The translations under genes and the position numbers were made by a program. From positions 24,212,203-24,276,202 of the forward strand of contig CM055312.2 of the NCBI GenBank assembly GCA_029255685.2: a DNA stretch of 64,000 bases, in the 5' to 3' direction. Below, piece after piece: positions 45,948-58,029 of this stretch (positions are counted from its first letter, which is position 1; the number at the start of each line of letters is the position of its first letter). Under the pieces are notes generated by a model, which was given only the letters and a program-made list of their open reading frames with translations, was not told the origin of the DNA and did no database searches. The stretch comes from Silene conica. Lineage: Eukaryota; Streptophyta; Magnoliopsida; Caryophyllales; Caryophyllaceae.

Positions 45948-48654
45948 TCTATAAAATCTTATTAAAAGGGTACCTAAAATAAGGTGACATGGCTAATTTT
46001 AAATGTGACGTGGCATATTTAAATGTGACATGGCATAATTTTAATGTGACATCGCAAATTAATGTGGCATGAATTATCAATTTATTATTAAATGACCTTG
46101 ATTTAAATTATTTATTTATAAATTAATTTAATTAACTTAATTTAACTCACTTATTTATAAAATTAAAGGATATTATATTATTATTATCAAAGTATTTAAT
46201 TTAATTCCATCTCTTAACATTTAATTGTATTCCACATGACATTTCATACTCATTAATTTTAATTTATTTTAATTGATTGTTTAATTTAATTATTTTTACT
46301 ATCAAATGAAAGGTTAGTTTAGAAGATCCATTTTATTCCATATGGCAATTTCATAACTCATTAATTTATATTCCTTTTTCTTAATTATTTAATCAAATTG
46401 AAAATAAAACATAAATTTAATAATAATTGACTCTATAAATATATAAACAAATATAATTAAAAAATAAGTAAATTATTTACCATCATTCACATATCATATT
46501 TTTTATTTCATAAGATAACTTCTTAAACCACTCTCATACAAAGTATATATTTTGAAAGGAATAAAATAATAGTAATAATAATTAAGAAAAAATTTTACAT
46601 TTTATTTCTCTTTGTTGCATATTTATGTCTATATTAAATTTCATAATAATGAGAAAATTTTATAAGTATAAATTTATCTATAAATTTAATTAAAACGCAA
46701 GCCAAACTTTTTGTTATCACCCACATGTCACCCACATGTCATATTTTAATTTCATAAGATAAAATCTTAAATCTATAAATCCAATTAACAGGCAAGTCAA
46801 ACTATATATTATCATCTCCACAAGTCATATTTTAATTTCATAACATAATATGTGAAATCACTCTCATATAAAGTCGTCGATTTTGTAAAAACAAATATAA
46901 TATAACAATGAGTAAACAAACCTTATACATTCCATTTCTCATTGGCCCATATTCATATCTATGTTAAATTTCACAATAATATCAAAATAATGCTCAAAAG
47001 TTATGAATCTTAATTGATATTTATGCCTACATTAAAATTTGATAACATTTAAAAAGAGGATGTTCAAAAGTCATAAAACGCATCCTCGACAATTTATATA
47101 TTTTTGTTGGAAGGCAAAATTTGTAAGCCAATTTTTTTTGTTATTTTTATCGTTACTAGAATTATATGTGTCACTAATTTTTCTTATCTTTCTATTCACA
47201 TCAAGTTATTTGTATTAAGATATTAAATTATTAACTAATTTGTTTATTTTTTATGTAACTTACATTGAGTTATGAAATGTTCATCACATTTCAACTTCAT
47301 CGTATGTATTTGTTATGTTCTCATTTAGGGGTTATATCAAGATTTGTGTGTTCGACTCTTTAAAGGTAAATATACTTGATTCTCATTCCTTATTTTTATC
47401 ACCTTTTACGAGGAAGGTTAAGTTAATAACGATGATATTGTATAAAACAAATTTCATTATTGTTGCCCTAATTATTGTTTTTTTTCTTTTTGTTTATACA
47501 TTTAGAGAGACGTTTCATTGGAGAAACAAGACTACATGGAAAAGTGAAACACTAGGATTGCTTAAACAATTATAAATTACAGACTAACTACAAGACGTAC
47601 GAGATCAACATAACTGATTAATAGTTTATTTTTCATATGTATGTTTTATTTTGGTATTTGTTGTTTCCCCCCATCATTTTGCCTTTGAAAAAATAGCATT
47701 ATTCATCTACCGACTTATTTGATTTTCCCGACTTTGATTGGTCTTTATATTACTGACATATCGATGTTCATAATTTCAATACAAGTTCTATCATGAATTA
47801 TTCATGAGGTGATATATGTGTGTGATATTTTATATATCCAATAAAAATATTTTCACTAGAAACAAAACATCATGTGAATTTCACAGTTCACAAATAAACT
47901 AGTATTTATATTAAACTTGATAATAATGAACAACAGATGCTTAAAAGTCCTAAATCTTGATCCGTATTTTTGTCTATATTAAAATTTAATAATAACAATA
48001 ATAAAAGAATACTTAATAGCCATAAAACGCATCCTCAATTGTTTATATATTTTTAATAGAACGCAAAACTTGTAACCAAAAAAAATTCGTATCACTATTG
48101 TCCATAAAATGGTAGTGTCACTGATCCTTTGTATCATTCTATTCACATTTTTGTATAAGATTGCTTAACAGATGAAACAAAGTTGCTGCTTTAAAATTCT
48201 TAGTTCTTTAATTTATTGTCATATTAGCTTTAATTTTAGGGGTATAAAATGTTAGTTTTGTCTTAATATTTCTAATCGTGTGTTCTATGTTATTTTCAGA
48301 ATTGTAGATGAAATTTTAATATCTAATAATTTGTAAATAATTTGTGAAGTGCTTTATCTTTGAGGTCTTTGTTTGTTAATATAGTTTTATATAATTTGAT
48401 TATATGAATACCTATATTATTAATTTATTTTAGTTTGTGTTGGGTTACTTTAATTTTGCAGGGTTATCTTAGTATCCACTATATACTACTTCAATTTCTA
48501 ATAAATTGGTGTACAAAAGACTAATTTCCTTTATATAACCCTTAAAACATGAAAACTGTAAGTTGAGTTGATCATAGTATATTATTATATTAAATCACTA
48601 AAATATCACACTAGAAATTAAACATCCCGTGAATTTCAGGGGTCATAAAACTAG
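45948..48654 (+). mobile_element. Helitron-like element with duplicated 3' tail
   Basis: Starts A|TCTATAAAATCTTATTAAAA and ends CTAG|T at 48654, with the hairpin CCCGTGAATTTCAGGG (48626-48641) about 10 bases before. A second 3' end of the same form lies inside at 47850-47902 (hairpin-like TGTGAATTTCACA, then CTAG|T). The sequence after it repeats the block around 46990-47150 (ATAAAACGCATCCTC), indicating a tandem tail duplication. No Rep/helicase; the short plus-strand frame at 47315-47575 shows no known domain. Confidence 0.5.
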
Positions 48655-49560
48655 TTACTAAATTAGTACTAAAAATGGTTTAATTAAAAGATGATAAAAT
48701 GTTGATCATATTGTTTCTAATCACATAGCTTATTTTTATTTATGATCATTAGTACCACGTAATACTCTCGGTTAGTTTGTTATTCATATCTAAAAGTCGA
48801 AAGCCACAGAAATGAATTAGGCAAAGCATGTGTAGTAGATTGACCTAATCATATCGAAAGATCGTTAGACTCGTTCTATGGTTGAGATGTTAAACTTGAA
48901 AAGTGGGTATCTAATAACCTAAACAATTGAACTATATTATCATCACTAGTTAACCATTTCTGCTTCTATAATAATTTGCATGTTAACCTTAGCTTCCTAG
49001 ATTGCCTTTTATTAATATAGTTTACATTTAATTTTATATTGCAATTTTAAAGTTTTATTTTTGTAGTTACATTTACAGTTTTTATTTTATTGTTTTTACA
49101 ACCAAACCTAAATTAAAAGAACACTGAATTTACCTAAGATAGTAAAGTCTACCTATAGCATTTACATAGAAAACTACCGAACATCTCTGTGAATTCGACC
49201 CTAGATACTACATTATTTGTTGTGCCTTAGGATATTTAGGTTGTGACATCCTATCAGATTTTGGTGCCGTTATTCATTCTCATCATCTTACTTGACTCTT
49301 TGAGATATTGGTCTTTTGATTATGGAGGCCAACCACTGAGGTGTAGGAGAATTTTCTCCATTGGAGGCAAGTTTATTATGCTCGTACCCTCTTTTTGTTT
49401 TTACGCTTTTGTGGTGTCAGTACACATGACTCTTGTCCCGTTGGAGCTCAAGCGCCACAATGGTTTATGGGAGTTACTAGTATTCATGCTGTTTTGGATG
49501 ACGAAGTTCATGCCCAATCTTCGGTTCTATCTATAGTATTGTACTATCGTGGGTGTAACT
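48655..49560 (+). mobile_element. 3' part of an Athila/Tat-like LTR with primer site and decayed gag start
   Basis: CTGTGAATTCGACCCTAGATA (about 49186) and TTGTGACATCCTATCA end an LTR of Athila/Tat type. TTTTGGTGCCGTT at about 49258-49270 matches the typical TTGGCGCCGTTGCCGGGG primer site, degraded after GCCGTT. The 240 bp behind it could be decayed gag (HDSCPVGAQAPQWF) but has no certain motif. The element is truncated soon after. Confidence 0.45.
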
Positions 49561-50085
49561 ATGGCTTTATAAGCCGATATATTATACAATTACATCTTGT
49601 TACTGTTGACAAAAAAAACAAAAAAGATATCAAAGATGGATACTTGATCCATCGTTAACCGCCACCGTAACTTTGAAGCACACTTGGATCAAACAAAGTT
49701 GCATTTGACTGATCTGTAATCTCTTTCAAGGTTCACTTGAAGCAGGTGATGAACAAGGCTTGATTGATTAATTCACTACTTTGATCAAGATTAACTGATG
49801 GTGATGAATGCAAGTTTCACTACACAGATAAATGGGACCGGGATTTCTTTCCCAGTGGTCGGATCAAATTTGGATTTTTTCCCTCTATCTTTCCCGTTAT
49901 CCTTGGTTTTAAATACAAGAATTAGTGTGGTGAAATTGAAATAAAATGTTAAGCCTTTTGAGACTCGTCAAAGAATATGTTGACTATTCTCTTCCTCTAG
50001 TTCAGACATGTAAAAAAAAGATTAAACTAAACATACATGCATCAAACTGAACAACAGAAAACTAGATTGAAGAAGACACTAAGCC
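49561..50085. other. Region downstream of BIOF
   Basis: No gene or repeat recognised. The part nearest 50085 should contain the BIOF 3' untranslated region on the minus strand, but I see no decisive polyadenylation signal. Confidence 0.3.
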
Positions 50086-53000
50086 CTAAAGCTTTGCAAG
50101 TATCTCTGCATTCTCATGGTTGACATCTTGGAAGTTGATGTAGTGAGACAGTGCAGCAGCAAGCATCTTCACATCCTTTCTTGTATGTGTCGCACTTAAA
50201 GTTATCCTAAGCCTAAGATACAACAGCATAGTTACATATATGGGTAAGAAAGTGGGTTGCTAATTATATATTCAGATCAAAATATTTCAAATCCTGAAAT
50301 ATGAAGGAAATATTGCAGTTACCCACTAAACCATATGCGGTTCTTATATTATGAGGTAGGTATATAATAGGTCGATGCCGTTCTCATCTCAGCATAAAAT
50401 TTCATTTTTCATAATGGGTCTTCCTTCTAAAGAAAGTCTAGCAGGCATATATCCAGCCTCTTCCTAATCCTATCATAGGCAAAAGGGTTTAGAATACAGG
50501 GATACGGGTGAGGACATGAGGAACTCGATGATATCACGTGGGCAAAGGATGAAATTTTCTTACTAATTACGAAAGGGAGTATTTTTGGCTTTGGAATATG
50601 ACAATGTCGTTCTTATTTTGTGAAATAACAATCAATCAACACAATTATCAATATGAAGAATTCCTCATAGATCATCCAAAATAGTCTAGAGGTGTGCCTG
50701 ACCCAAAAGTAGGAAAGCCTGCATCCAAAACATCCAGCCAGTTCTCATCCTACCATTAGCGGTAGCAAATATGCAATAATGGAACCCAATGTGTCATTCT
50801 ATACTCTTCATTGAATGCAACTTCGTATCTAAATTCAATAGTAAGAGATTAGAGAACCTGCATGAATTGGGAGGGACCGTTGGTGGCCTAATAGCTGTAA
50901 CATGGAATCCAGAGTCTAGCATGTGCCTGTCCAGCAATAAGAATTATCACGATAAGGTCTATAGGAAAGAATAAATGTGGAAAACGGAAGGGCAATAGGA
51001 AACAGACCGACTGGCTAACAATGACTTCTCTTCGCTTCCAACAATAATGGAGACAATGTGGCTAGTAATCCCTATCCCGGTGAAGGTCCTGAAGTCTTGA
51101 ACTCGTTCCCATAGTGCTATTCGACGCCAAGATTCTTCACGCGCTACAAAGGCAGCAGCTGTGTTTTGCATGTAATAATTGCTTGTCAGTATAGAAGGAA
51201 TTATTAGTCATAGATAGCAGAGTTAGATCCTAAGGCCTTAGGGTATACATGGTCATTTTTATTTTGGTTTAAAGGGAACACAAGGCCGGTTTTGATGCCG
51301 ATGTGATTCAACTCCAGGTCATGATTTTACCTGCTAGCATAGAATATTTGGTAATTAAACATGCAATTCTCTCGAAAAAATTAAAAAAAATTCCTGCTGT
51401 AATATTTTAAAATTGAAAATCACGAATCTTATTGCTTTGAGCATAGAAAGAATCATAACTCTGATATAAATTTCACTACATTGAGTTTGAAGGAAAGATG
51501 AAACTTTGATGACAGCTGGAGACCGAACTACTTGGCTAAAGGATAATGTAACTTTACCGTGTGCTGCAGCAGCCATTGGCAATGGCATAGCTGTGGAAAA
51601 TATGAAAGAACGACCCCTGGACATTATAAGCTGCTTCCACATTTTGCTGTCATAGATAAAGACGTGTAACTGATTAGTTTGCAAGAAAAAGAAACGTAGA
51701 TGTTTAAAGATGAGCCGCCGAATAACGGTCTCTTCTGAGATGCAAAGTGCCTCAAACGGCTCATATTGAAATGAGGAAATGGTAATGGTAAATTTGTCAC
51801 AAGTTGTAAAGCTACAGAGTGCATGTTATCACAAATTTGTCATTTTGATGGCATAGGTTAATACATCCAGAAAATTGAAAAGGAGCTCTTGCCAATCCAT
51901 TCCCTCCCTTCGCATTAGACCAAATCAAATCTTAGTTTTATTATGACCTGGCAGCAAATGTCGGCCATGATAAGTTGTTGGATCTTAGACACAACTATTT
52001 GTAAAAAACATTCATGTAGTTCTAAAATGAAGTCTTGTACCGTGTTGGAACGTTAGGAACAATGGAACATAAACACGCAACATGTAGCCAAAGCAAATGC
52101 CAAATGCACATCAAAAACAAAAGCAAAAATATCCTTTGATTTATTGACTCTTCAAAGAGCTCCAAGAATAAATATAATGACTGGATGAGCAAGAACTTCA
52201 ATTTTCAACAACTGATCAATAGCCAAAATCTAAGAATTACGAAACTGTCTCATGAAAGACATCTTACTTCTTCCAGCAGTCCAGCTGCTGGTGAAGTGGT
52301 GCTATGTGGAAAATTGTCGCATTTGACATTAGCTCCAAGCTCTCAATTCCCATTACTGGTCACTTTTTTAATCTTCAGATATGTAAACTTGGTTAGTTCC
52401 ATTTATCAGAAATATTTCCATGGCGTCATTTTACTATAAAAAGAGTGGCTAGGGTACATCTATAAGTAAAATTAGTCAAAGCTGATATTGTTTGATCACC
52501 AAAATAACCATAGACAATGTATACGGATGGAGGGGCATTATGTAGTAGTGGTAACCTGCAAGCTATGAAACCTCCACTGCACCCTGCTGCCTTACTCAGA
52601 GTACCTATACAAATGTCAACATCACTTTCACAATCGAACATCTCAGCCACTCCTGCACCAGTTTTGCCACAAACAAATGTGCCATGAGCCTGAAACAATA
52701 AAGGCCAAATTGGAAGCAAAAAAGGGAGCATCACTGAGTTGTTTCATTGTTATGTAGTGTGTGTTAATCTGAATAAGTAGAAGGAAAACTTACATCATCA
52801 ATAACCAACAAAAAGCCATGCTTTTTACGAAGCTTGGAAAGCTCAAGCATCGGGGCAAAATCTCCATCCATACTGAACAAGCTGCCATCGACAACAAAAT
52901 AAAAATGTTAAGAGAACAGCATAAAGAGGCAAAGCTATACTCTCTATTCAATTGGGTTCGTAAATGTGCTTCTGACCAAAGTTTTAGGAGATGGAATACA

Positions 53001-54922
53001 TGTGAGAGAATAATGGGGATCACATTCACATGGGAGTGATTTTGTGAGTTATTTCTCACCCAAAATGAAACGGAAAAGTGCATTAATTCGGAAGTCCTAG
53101 AAAAGTAAATGTAGTGAATCCAAAGAAAAAGAAGGAACATTTCACTAGCTTGAATGTAAACTCCAATTTTCTTCCCCAACAAAAAATGGTAGCAAAAAGG
53201 TGTAGCAGGTAGAACTAACCTATCTGTCACAACAACCTTTTTGGAAATTTTGCAATCTGATCTGAGAGAACAAAATTAGTCAGCAGTCAAACCAGGTTAT
53301 ACTGGCAGCTCAGTGTTTAAAACTAGAAAGAATGCATACAGAAGAGAATTTAGGTGGGACATGTCACAATGTCTGTAGACAAATGTCTCTATAGTATGCA
53401 GTCGTTCACCAAGGCGGAGACCATCAATTATGGATGCATGATTAAGGGCATCAGAGAAAACAGCAACTTTTTCAGCTCTCTGAGGTGCGCTTCCAGACGC
53501 CAAGAGAGAGGCAACACTTCCTACTGCAACCATGAAGGCCATATTGGCAGCAAAGCCAGTGGGACAGAGAAGGCAATCCTACAGCACAAAGTAACCATAC
53601 AAGAACAATGGACTTCAGCCTCTATAACATCTGAATCTTAGCATCACAGGCAATAATAATTAGCTTGTGTCATAAAAATGAAGTTCTGATAAATGACTGT
53701 TCAAATATAAAGTTTCTCCATCTCAACGCACAGACAAGTCCATTTGTCTTGGTATAACTAATTTACGGAGCTGTCTTGATGATTATGGGACCCTGCGTTA
53801 ACAAGCCTCCCTTAAAATAGTCAACCAAAAAGAATTTGTAGGGCAATCAAATCCGGCTCCTCTTCATTGAGAAATGTAACTGTCTTTAAAATTATACCAT
53901 AACAATAACCCAATCATCCAACAAGCAAAAGATAAAATTACAATGAGACAAACATTAATGGGGCTCACGGCATATAACAACCGTATGGGACCTGCCGAAA
54001 GAATCCAAAGGAAAAACTTAAAATTGAGTACACGACCCTCAATATTTAATTTATGGAAGAAAACATTAAGACATATAACAAATATAAATAAGAGTGTGAT
54101 ATCAGCACCTCTTTCTTCTTCAACTTTGCCAAACATGCCTCCAAGCGACGATGAAAATCAGTATAGCCACATATCAATGCAGAGCCTCTGGGACCCATCC
54201 CATGTTCCTGGGCAGCCTAATTATACAGTTTTTAAAAAAAAACATGATGTGAACAAAGGGAACATCCTGTGACAGCAGCAGAATCTCAATTAAAGTGCCA
54301 TTGATGAAAAAGACCTTTGCAGCCGCCATCCTAATAGTTGGATGAGCACTCAACCCTAAATAATCATTTCCAGAGAACAAAAGTAGCGTTCTATCACCGG
54401 TATGGCAAGAATTTCCAAGTTGATTAACCTCAGTGTTTCCTGGGTCTTGGGAAGATCCTATGGAATCCAATTGCTTATTAAAATGAATCACATGGAATCG
54501 AGTTCTCAAGTAAATTAATAATATAATGTCCTAACTGAAAATTTGAAAATTTGATTTCTTGCATGCATCAATGAGTCAGTAGCAGAGCCTAATAATAAGG
54601 TTTTGTGGGTTTGAGTTCTGTGACAAGTTCCCCGTGAATAAACAAATGATTGGAATGGAAAAAAACAGGAGAAGAAAGGATAAAACAAAGTACCGCAACT
54701 AGGAATGTCATTAAGCCAATCACGAAAAGTAGAGCCAGAAATCTGAACTTGAACAGAAGTACGATCCCATTGACGGAAACCGTCGAAGGATTGATATGCA
54801 TGATCAAAAGTGCGAAATTCAGAGGAATTAGTAGCATTAATGGGTCTAAGAGAACGCAGCAATTTCAAGGAATCCAACTTAGAGAGAGATGCTTCAACAC
54901 ATTCATCCCAATTGCTCACCAT
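50086..54922 (-). CDS. BIOF: 8-amino-7-oxononanoate synthase (KAPA synthase), biotin biosynthesis
   Basis: PLP enzyme joining pimeloyl-CoA and alanine to make KAPA, the first committed step of biotin synthesis. Eleven exons: 54694-54922, 54315-54457, 54109-54216, 53340-53578, 53220-53261, 52794-52881, 52556-52689, 51558-51646, 51008-51158, 50858-50926, 50086-50212. All junctions are GT-AG with matching phases, giving 1419 nt and 472 aa, close to the plant enzyme. Landmarks: SLRPI and FDGFRQWDRTSV in the plant-specific N-terminus, LLLFSGNDYLGLSAHPT, GMGPRGSALICGYTDFHRRLE, FSDALNHASIIDG, TDSLFSMDGDFAPM, VIDDAHGTFVCG, GTLSKAAGC (Schiff-base Lys about 316), FIFSTAMPLPMAAAA and AIRPPTVPPNSCRLRITLSA. 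The C-terminus AKL fits a PTS1 peroxisomal signal. No broken exon was seen. Confidence 0.95.
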
Positions 54923-55179
54923 TTCTAATTAGCTAGGAAGAAGAATTGGAATGTAGTAGACTCGGGTCCTTCAATGGCGGGCGTTACTTCCAATATCTCA
55001 TACACATTCTTTTTTATACGCTCTATCCTTCGGCAGCCTTCTCAGTTCTCACCCAATTTTTAAATGGACAGTTGTTTATCTATCTTCCGGACTCCAGAAC
55101 GAAAGGGAGTTTCGTTTGCAAAGCGGTGTAAAGCCGGAGTAGGTAATCAAATCATGTCGCTATGGATTGGTATATCTTG
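54923..55179 (-). promoter_or_regulatory. Presumed BIOF promoter and leader
   Basis: About 250 bp between the BIOF start codon and the first repeat at 55180. No clear TATA box on the minus strand; the call rests on position only. Confidence 0.35.
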
Positions 55180-55302
55180 TTTAAGTGATAACTTGAACGC
55201 GTAAACCTACTTGTCATTTATTATCACATGATATAAAGTCTTTATTAATTATCACATGACATAAAGTCTTTATTAGACTTAATATCCCTCTCTATCATAA
55301 TA
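55180..55302. repeat. Fragment of the foldback element family
   Basis: AGTGATAACTTGAACGCGTA and CTTGTCATTTATTATCACATGA match the left inner arm of the foldback element at about 56456-56510. ATTATCACATGA(C/T)ATAAAGTCTTTATTA is itself repeated twice in tandem here. Confidence 0.55.
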
Positions 55303-56922
55303 CTAGTTTTACGTTCGTGCAAAAAATGCACGGGTTTAATTCTATTAAACTAAGAAAATAAATAAAAATAAAAAATTGAATATATTTAATAAAAAATATA
55401 ATTTTAGTATTGCAAGTATATCAATGTAAAAAAAAGAACTTATACGTTTAAGTTAGATGTAAGTAAAAATAACGCATCTGCTTGACATTATAAAATTATA
55501 CAAATTTTTAGGTAGGACTAACTATCGGTTTAAGTTTAGGACGGATCAAATATACATATGTAGTATGAATAAGACAAAAAAAACATTATGTATGGCGGAA
55601 ATAAAATATTTGTCCTATAACCATTGGGAGTGATACTGACCCGTTTTAATTTTATAACGGAAAATAACCGGTAAAAATATAAATAGATTTTAAAAATATA
55701 CTTACGGTTTAAATTCTAAGTTCATAACTATCGTAATGAAACCAAATTATTATTAGTCTGACTCTCTAACTACCCAAAATCTCCGACTATATAATATAAA
55801 CCTATCTATTTTATATATACATTTAAGACGGAGTTACCTTTTTTTTTTTTTCCAATTCTCAACAATTTTAATTTGTTGATTTCCAGTATTTGAATTCATT
55901 AATTTTCGCCAATTTATATATTACAGTACTATATTTGGTAGTCACGTTTTGTTTCTATTTTATACTCATTGTCACTCAATTTAATTATTTTAGTTGTTTA
56001 TACTTGTAAAGTCTAGACGTCTCCATCATATTATTATTATATTTAATTTATACCTTTAATTTACGTAAAATTAGTTAACTTATTATCAATGATCATCAAA
56101 GATTTGATTTTTACAGTTGAATTTGAAGTTAGGACTTCGGAAGATTTTATATTTCAATGTGTGATTATAGATTTATAGATTGTAACTTATTTAATTAATG
56201 AAAGTATTGAAAAGATTAAATTGATACAGTTTAAGGAGAGATAATTAATTATGTAGAATGATTAATGAACATGGTGGACCCTACTTTCATTAAAAAAAAT
56301 TGGGATATTTTATATGGTACCCTCAATTTTTTGACTTTTTACATGATACCCCTATACTTTTTAAAACATACATAGTACCCCTAATTGTTGTCATTATCAC
56401 TACGTGTACCCCTAAACTTTATTTTCCGTCAATTAAACTCATTTTTAAGCTCTAAGTGATAACTTGAACGCGTAAGCAAGCTTGTCATTTATTATCACAT
56501 GACATAAGGACTCTATTAATTTCATTATCCATCTCGATCCTAATATTTATAGATATATATGTGTTAAAAAATTGTTGAGGGAAAATTATTGATTTTGCCC
56601 GATTATCACGTCCAAAGAATGGATATTAATTCTAATAGAGTCCTTATGTCATGGGATGATAAATGTCAAGTTTGGTTATGCGCCTAAGTAATCAATTAAC
56701 GCCTAAATTTGAGTTTAATTGGTGAAAAATAAAGTTAAGGACACACCTACTGATAATGACAATAATTAGGGGTACCGTGTATGTTTTAAAAAGTGTAGGG
56801 TACAATGTAGAAAGTCGAAAAATTGAGGGGTACCATGTAGAATATCCCAAATTTTTTTCTCTTCCTAATTTTGATCGACCAATAAGAACTCTCTAAAATC
56901 TATTCCTTTTATAGTAAAGGGA
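55303..56922 (-). mobile_element. Helitron-like element carrying a nested foldback element
   Basis: On the minus strand it starts TCCCTTTACTATAAAAGGAA and ends CTAG|T at 55303, with hairpin arms CCGTGCA/TGCACG at 55314-55334. It aligns with the element at 230-1218 at both ends and in its flanking internal sequence (a GTGGGCCC/GTGGACCC block near the 5' side). Without the 547-bp foldback insertion it would be about 1.07 kb. No coding capacity. Confidence 0.6.
56302..56848. mobile_element. Foldback / long-TIR DNA element (547 bp)
   Basis: The left arm starts GGGATATTTTATATGGTACC and the right arm, read inward, starts GGGATATTCTACATGGTACC. The inverted similarity continues over most of each half, through ACATACATAGTACCCC / GTACCGTGTATGT and the inner ATCACATGACATAAGGACTC / GAGTCCTTATGTCATGGGAT. 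The whole element can fold into one long hairpin. Flanking A/T runs do not give a clear duplication. Probably a MITE; MULE-like by TIR length only. Confidence 0.7.
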
Positions 56923-57688
56923 TTTCCAGATTTTTTGTTGAATTTACCGGACTATTTTTTGTGCTTCTATACATGATTTTTGTTTTATTTTTATGATGAT
57001 ATTGGCGAAATATGATCATTCTGATATATATATATCGGACCGTTGCGTTGTACATCGTATTTTAATTTAAATCCAACAAAAAGACGATTTTTTGTACAGA
57101 CTTTTTGTTTTTTCTGTATATTTCCAGATTTTTAGTTGAATTTATATAAGATTCAAATAAAAGATTTAAATTCAAAATAAAGACTATTTGTTCTCCTCAT
57201 ATACATGATTTTTGTTTTTTTTCGAATATACATGATTTTTATATATCGGACCGTTGTATATCGTATTTTATCGTATTTTATCTTTTTTGATATTTTAATT
57301 TGTATTTGGTTTGATTGGAAAATATAATATAATTTAATTCTTGGACTAATTACTTTTGCTATAGGTAATTTTTTGTTTTTCGGATTTAATTTTTTGATTG
57401 TTAAATATCGTTTTTTATTGACTGTTGTATATATAGTTATTTAAATATTCAATTAACAATAATTTGATCCTATCATATTTTATTATGATAATGACGAAAT
57501 GTACTACTGCAATCGATTATGTAAATAGGAATGAGAAAAGATAAGAATACGGAATTACGAATGATAATTAATTACGGATCAGAATTAATTTGAAGGAAAA
57601 TTAAATAAGTGTGAAAATGGTGGGCCCATATATTCCTCAATCTAAAGGACCAATGAGAGTCTCTCATTTTCTATTCCTTTTATAGAGA
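56923..57688 (-). mobile_element. Helitron-like fragment with intact 5' end only
   Basis: On the minus strand it begins TCTCTATAAAAGGAATAG at 57688, followed by the family's TCATTGGTCC motif and GGGCCC block. The 3' hairpin end is missing; the left limit at 56923 is simply the edge of the neighbouring copy. Confidence 0.4.
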
Positions 57689-57720
57689 TAAATTTATAGA
57701 TATATATATATAGGCTATTA

Positions 57721-58005
57721 AAAAAGGTGACGGAAAAATTATTGATCTTTGCCAAATTTTCACGTCCAAAGGATGGATATTAATTGTAATAGATTCCTTA
57801 TACCATCGGATGATAAATCTCAAGTTTGGTTATGCGCCTAAGTAATTATTTAACGCCTAAAATTGAGTTCAATTGGTGAAAAATAAAATTTAAGGACACA
57901 CTTAGTGATAATGACAACAATTAAGGGTACCATGTATGTTTTAAAAAGTGTAGGGATACCATGTAGAAAGTCGAAAAATTGAGGGATACCATGTAAAATA
58001 TCCCA
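57721..58005. repeat. Half copy of the foldback element
   Basis: Aligns with the right half of 56302-56848 (GGATGGATATTAATT, GGTTATGCGCCTAAGTAAT, GTTTTAAAAAGTGTAGGG) and ends TATCCCAAAG at about 58005. The left half is missing. Confidence 0.65.
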
Positions 58006-58029
58006 AAGATTTCTCTACCAGGTTTATAT

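Noticed and set aside
47315-47575. 86-codon plus-strand frame as a gene
   Set aside because: Low-complexity hydrophobic frame in AT-rich Helitron-like sequence with no known domain or splice context.
54650-54928. Plus-strand frames over BIOF exon 1
   Set aside because: Shadow of the minus-strand BIOF coding exon.
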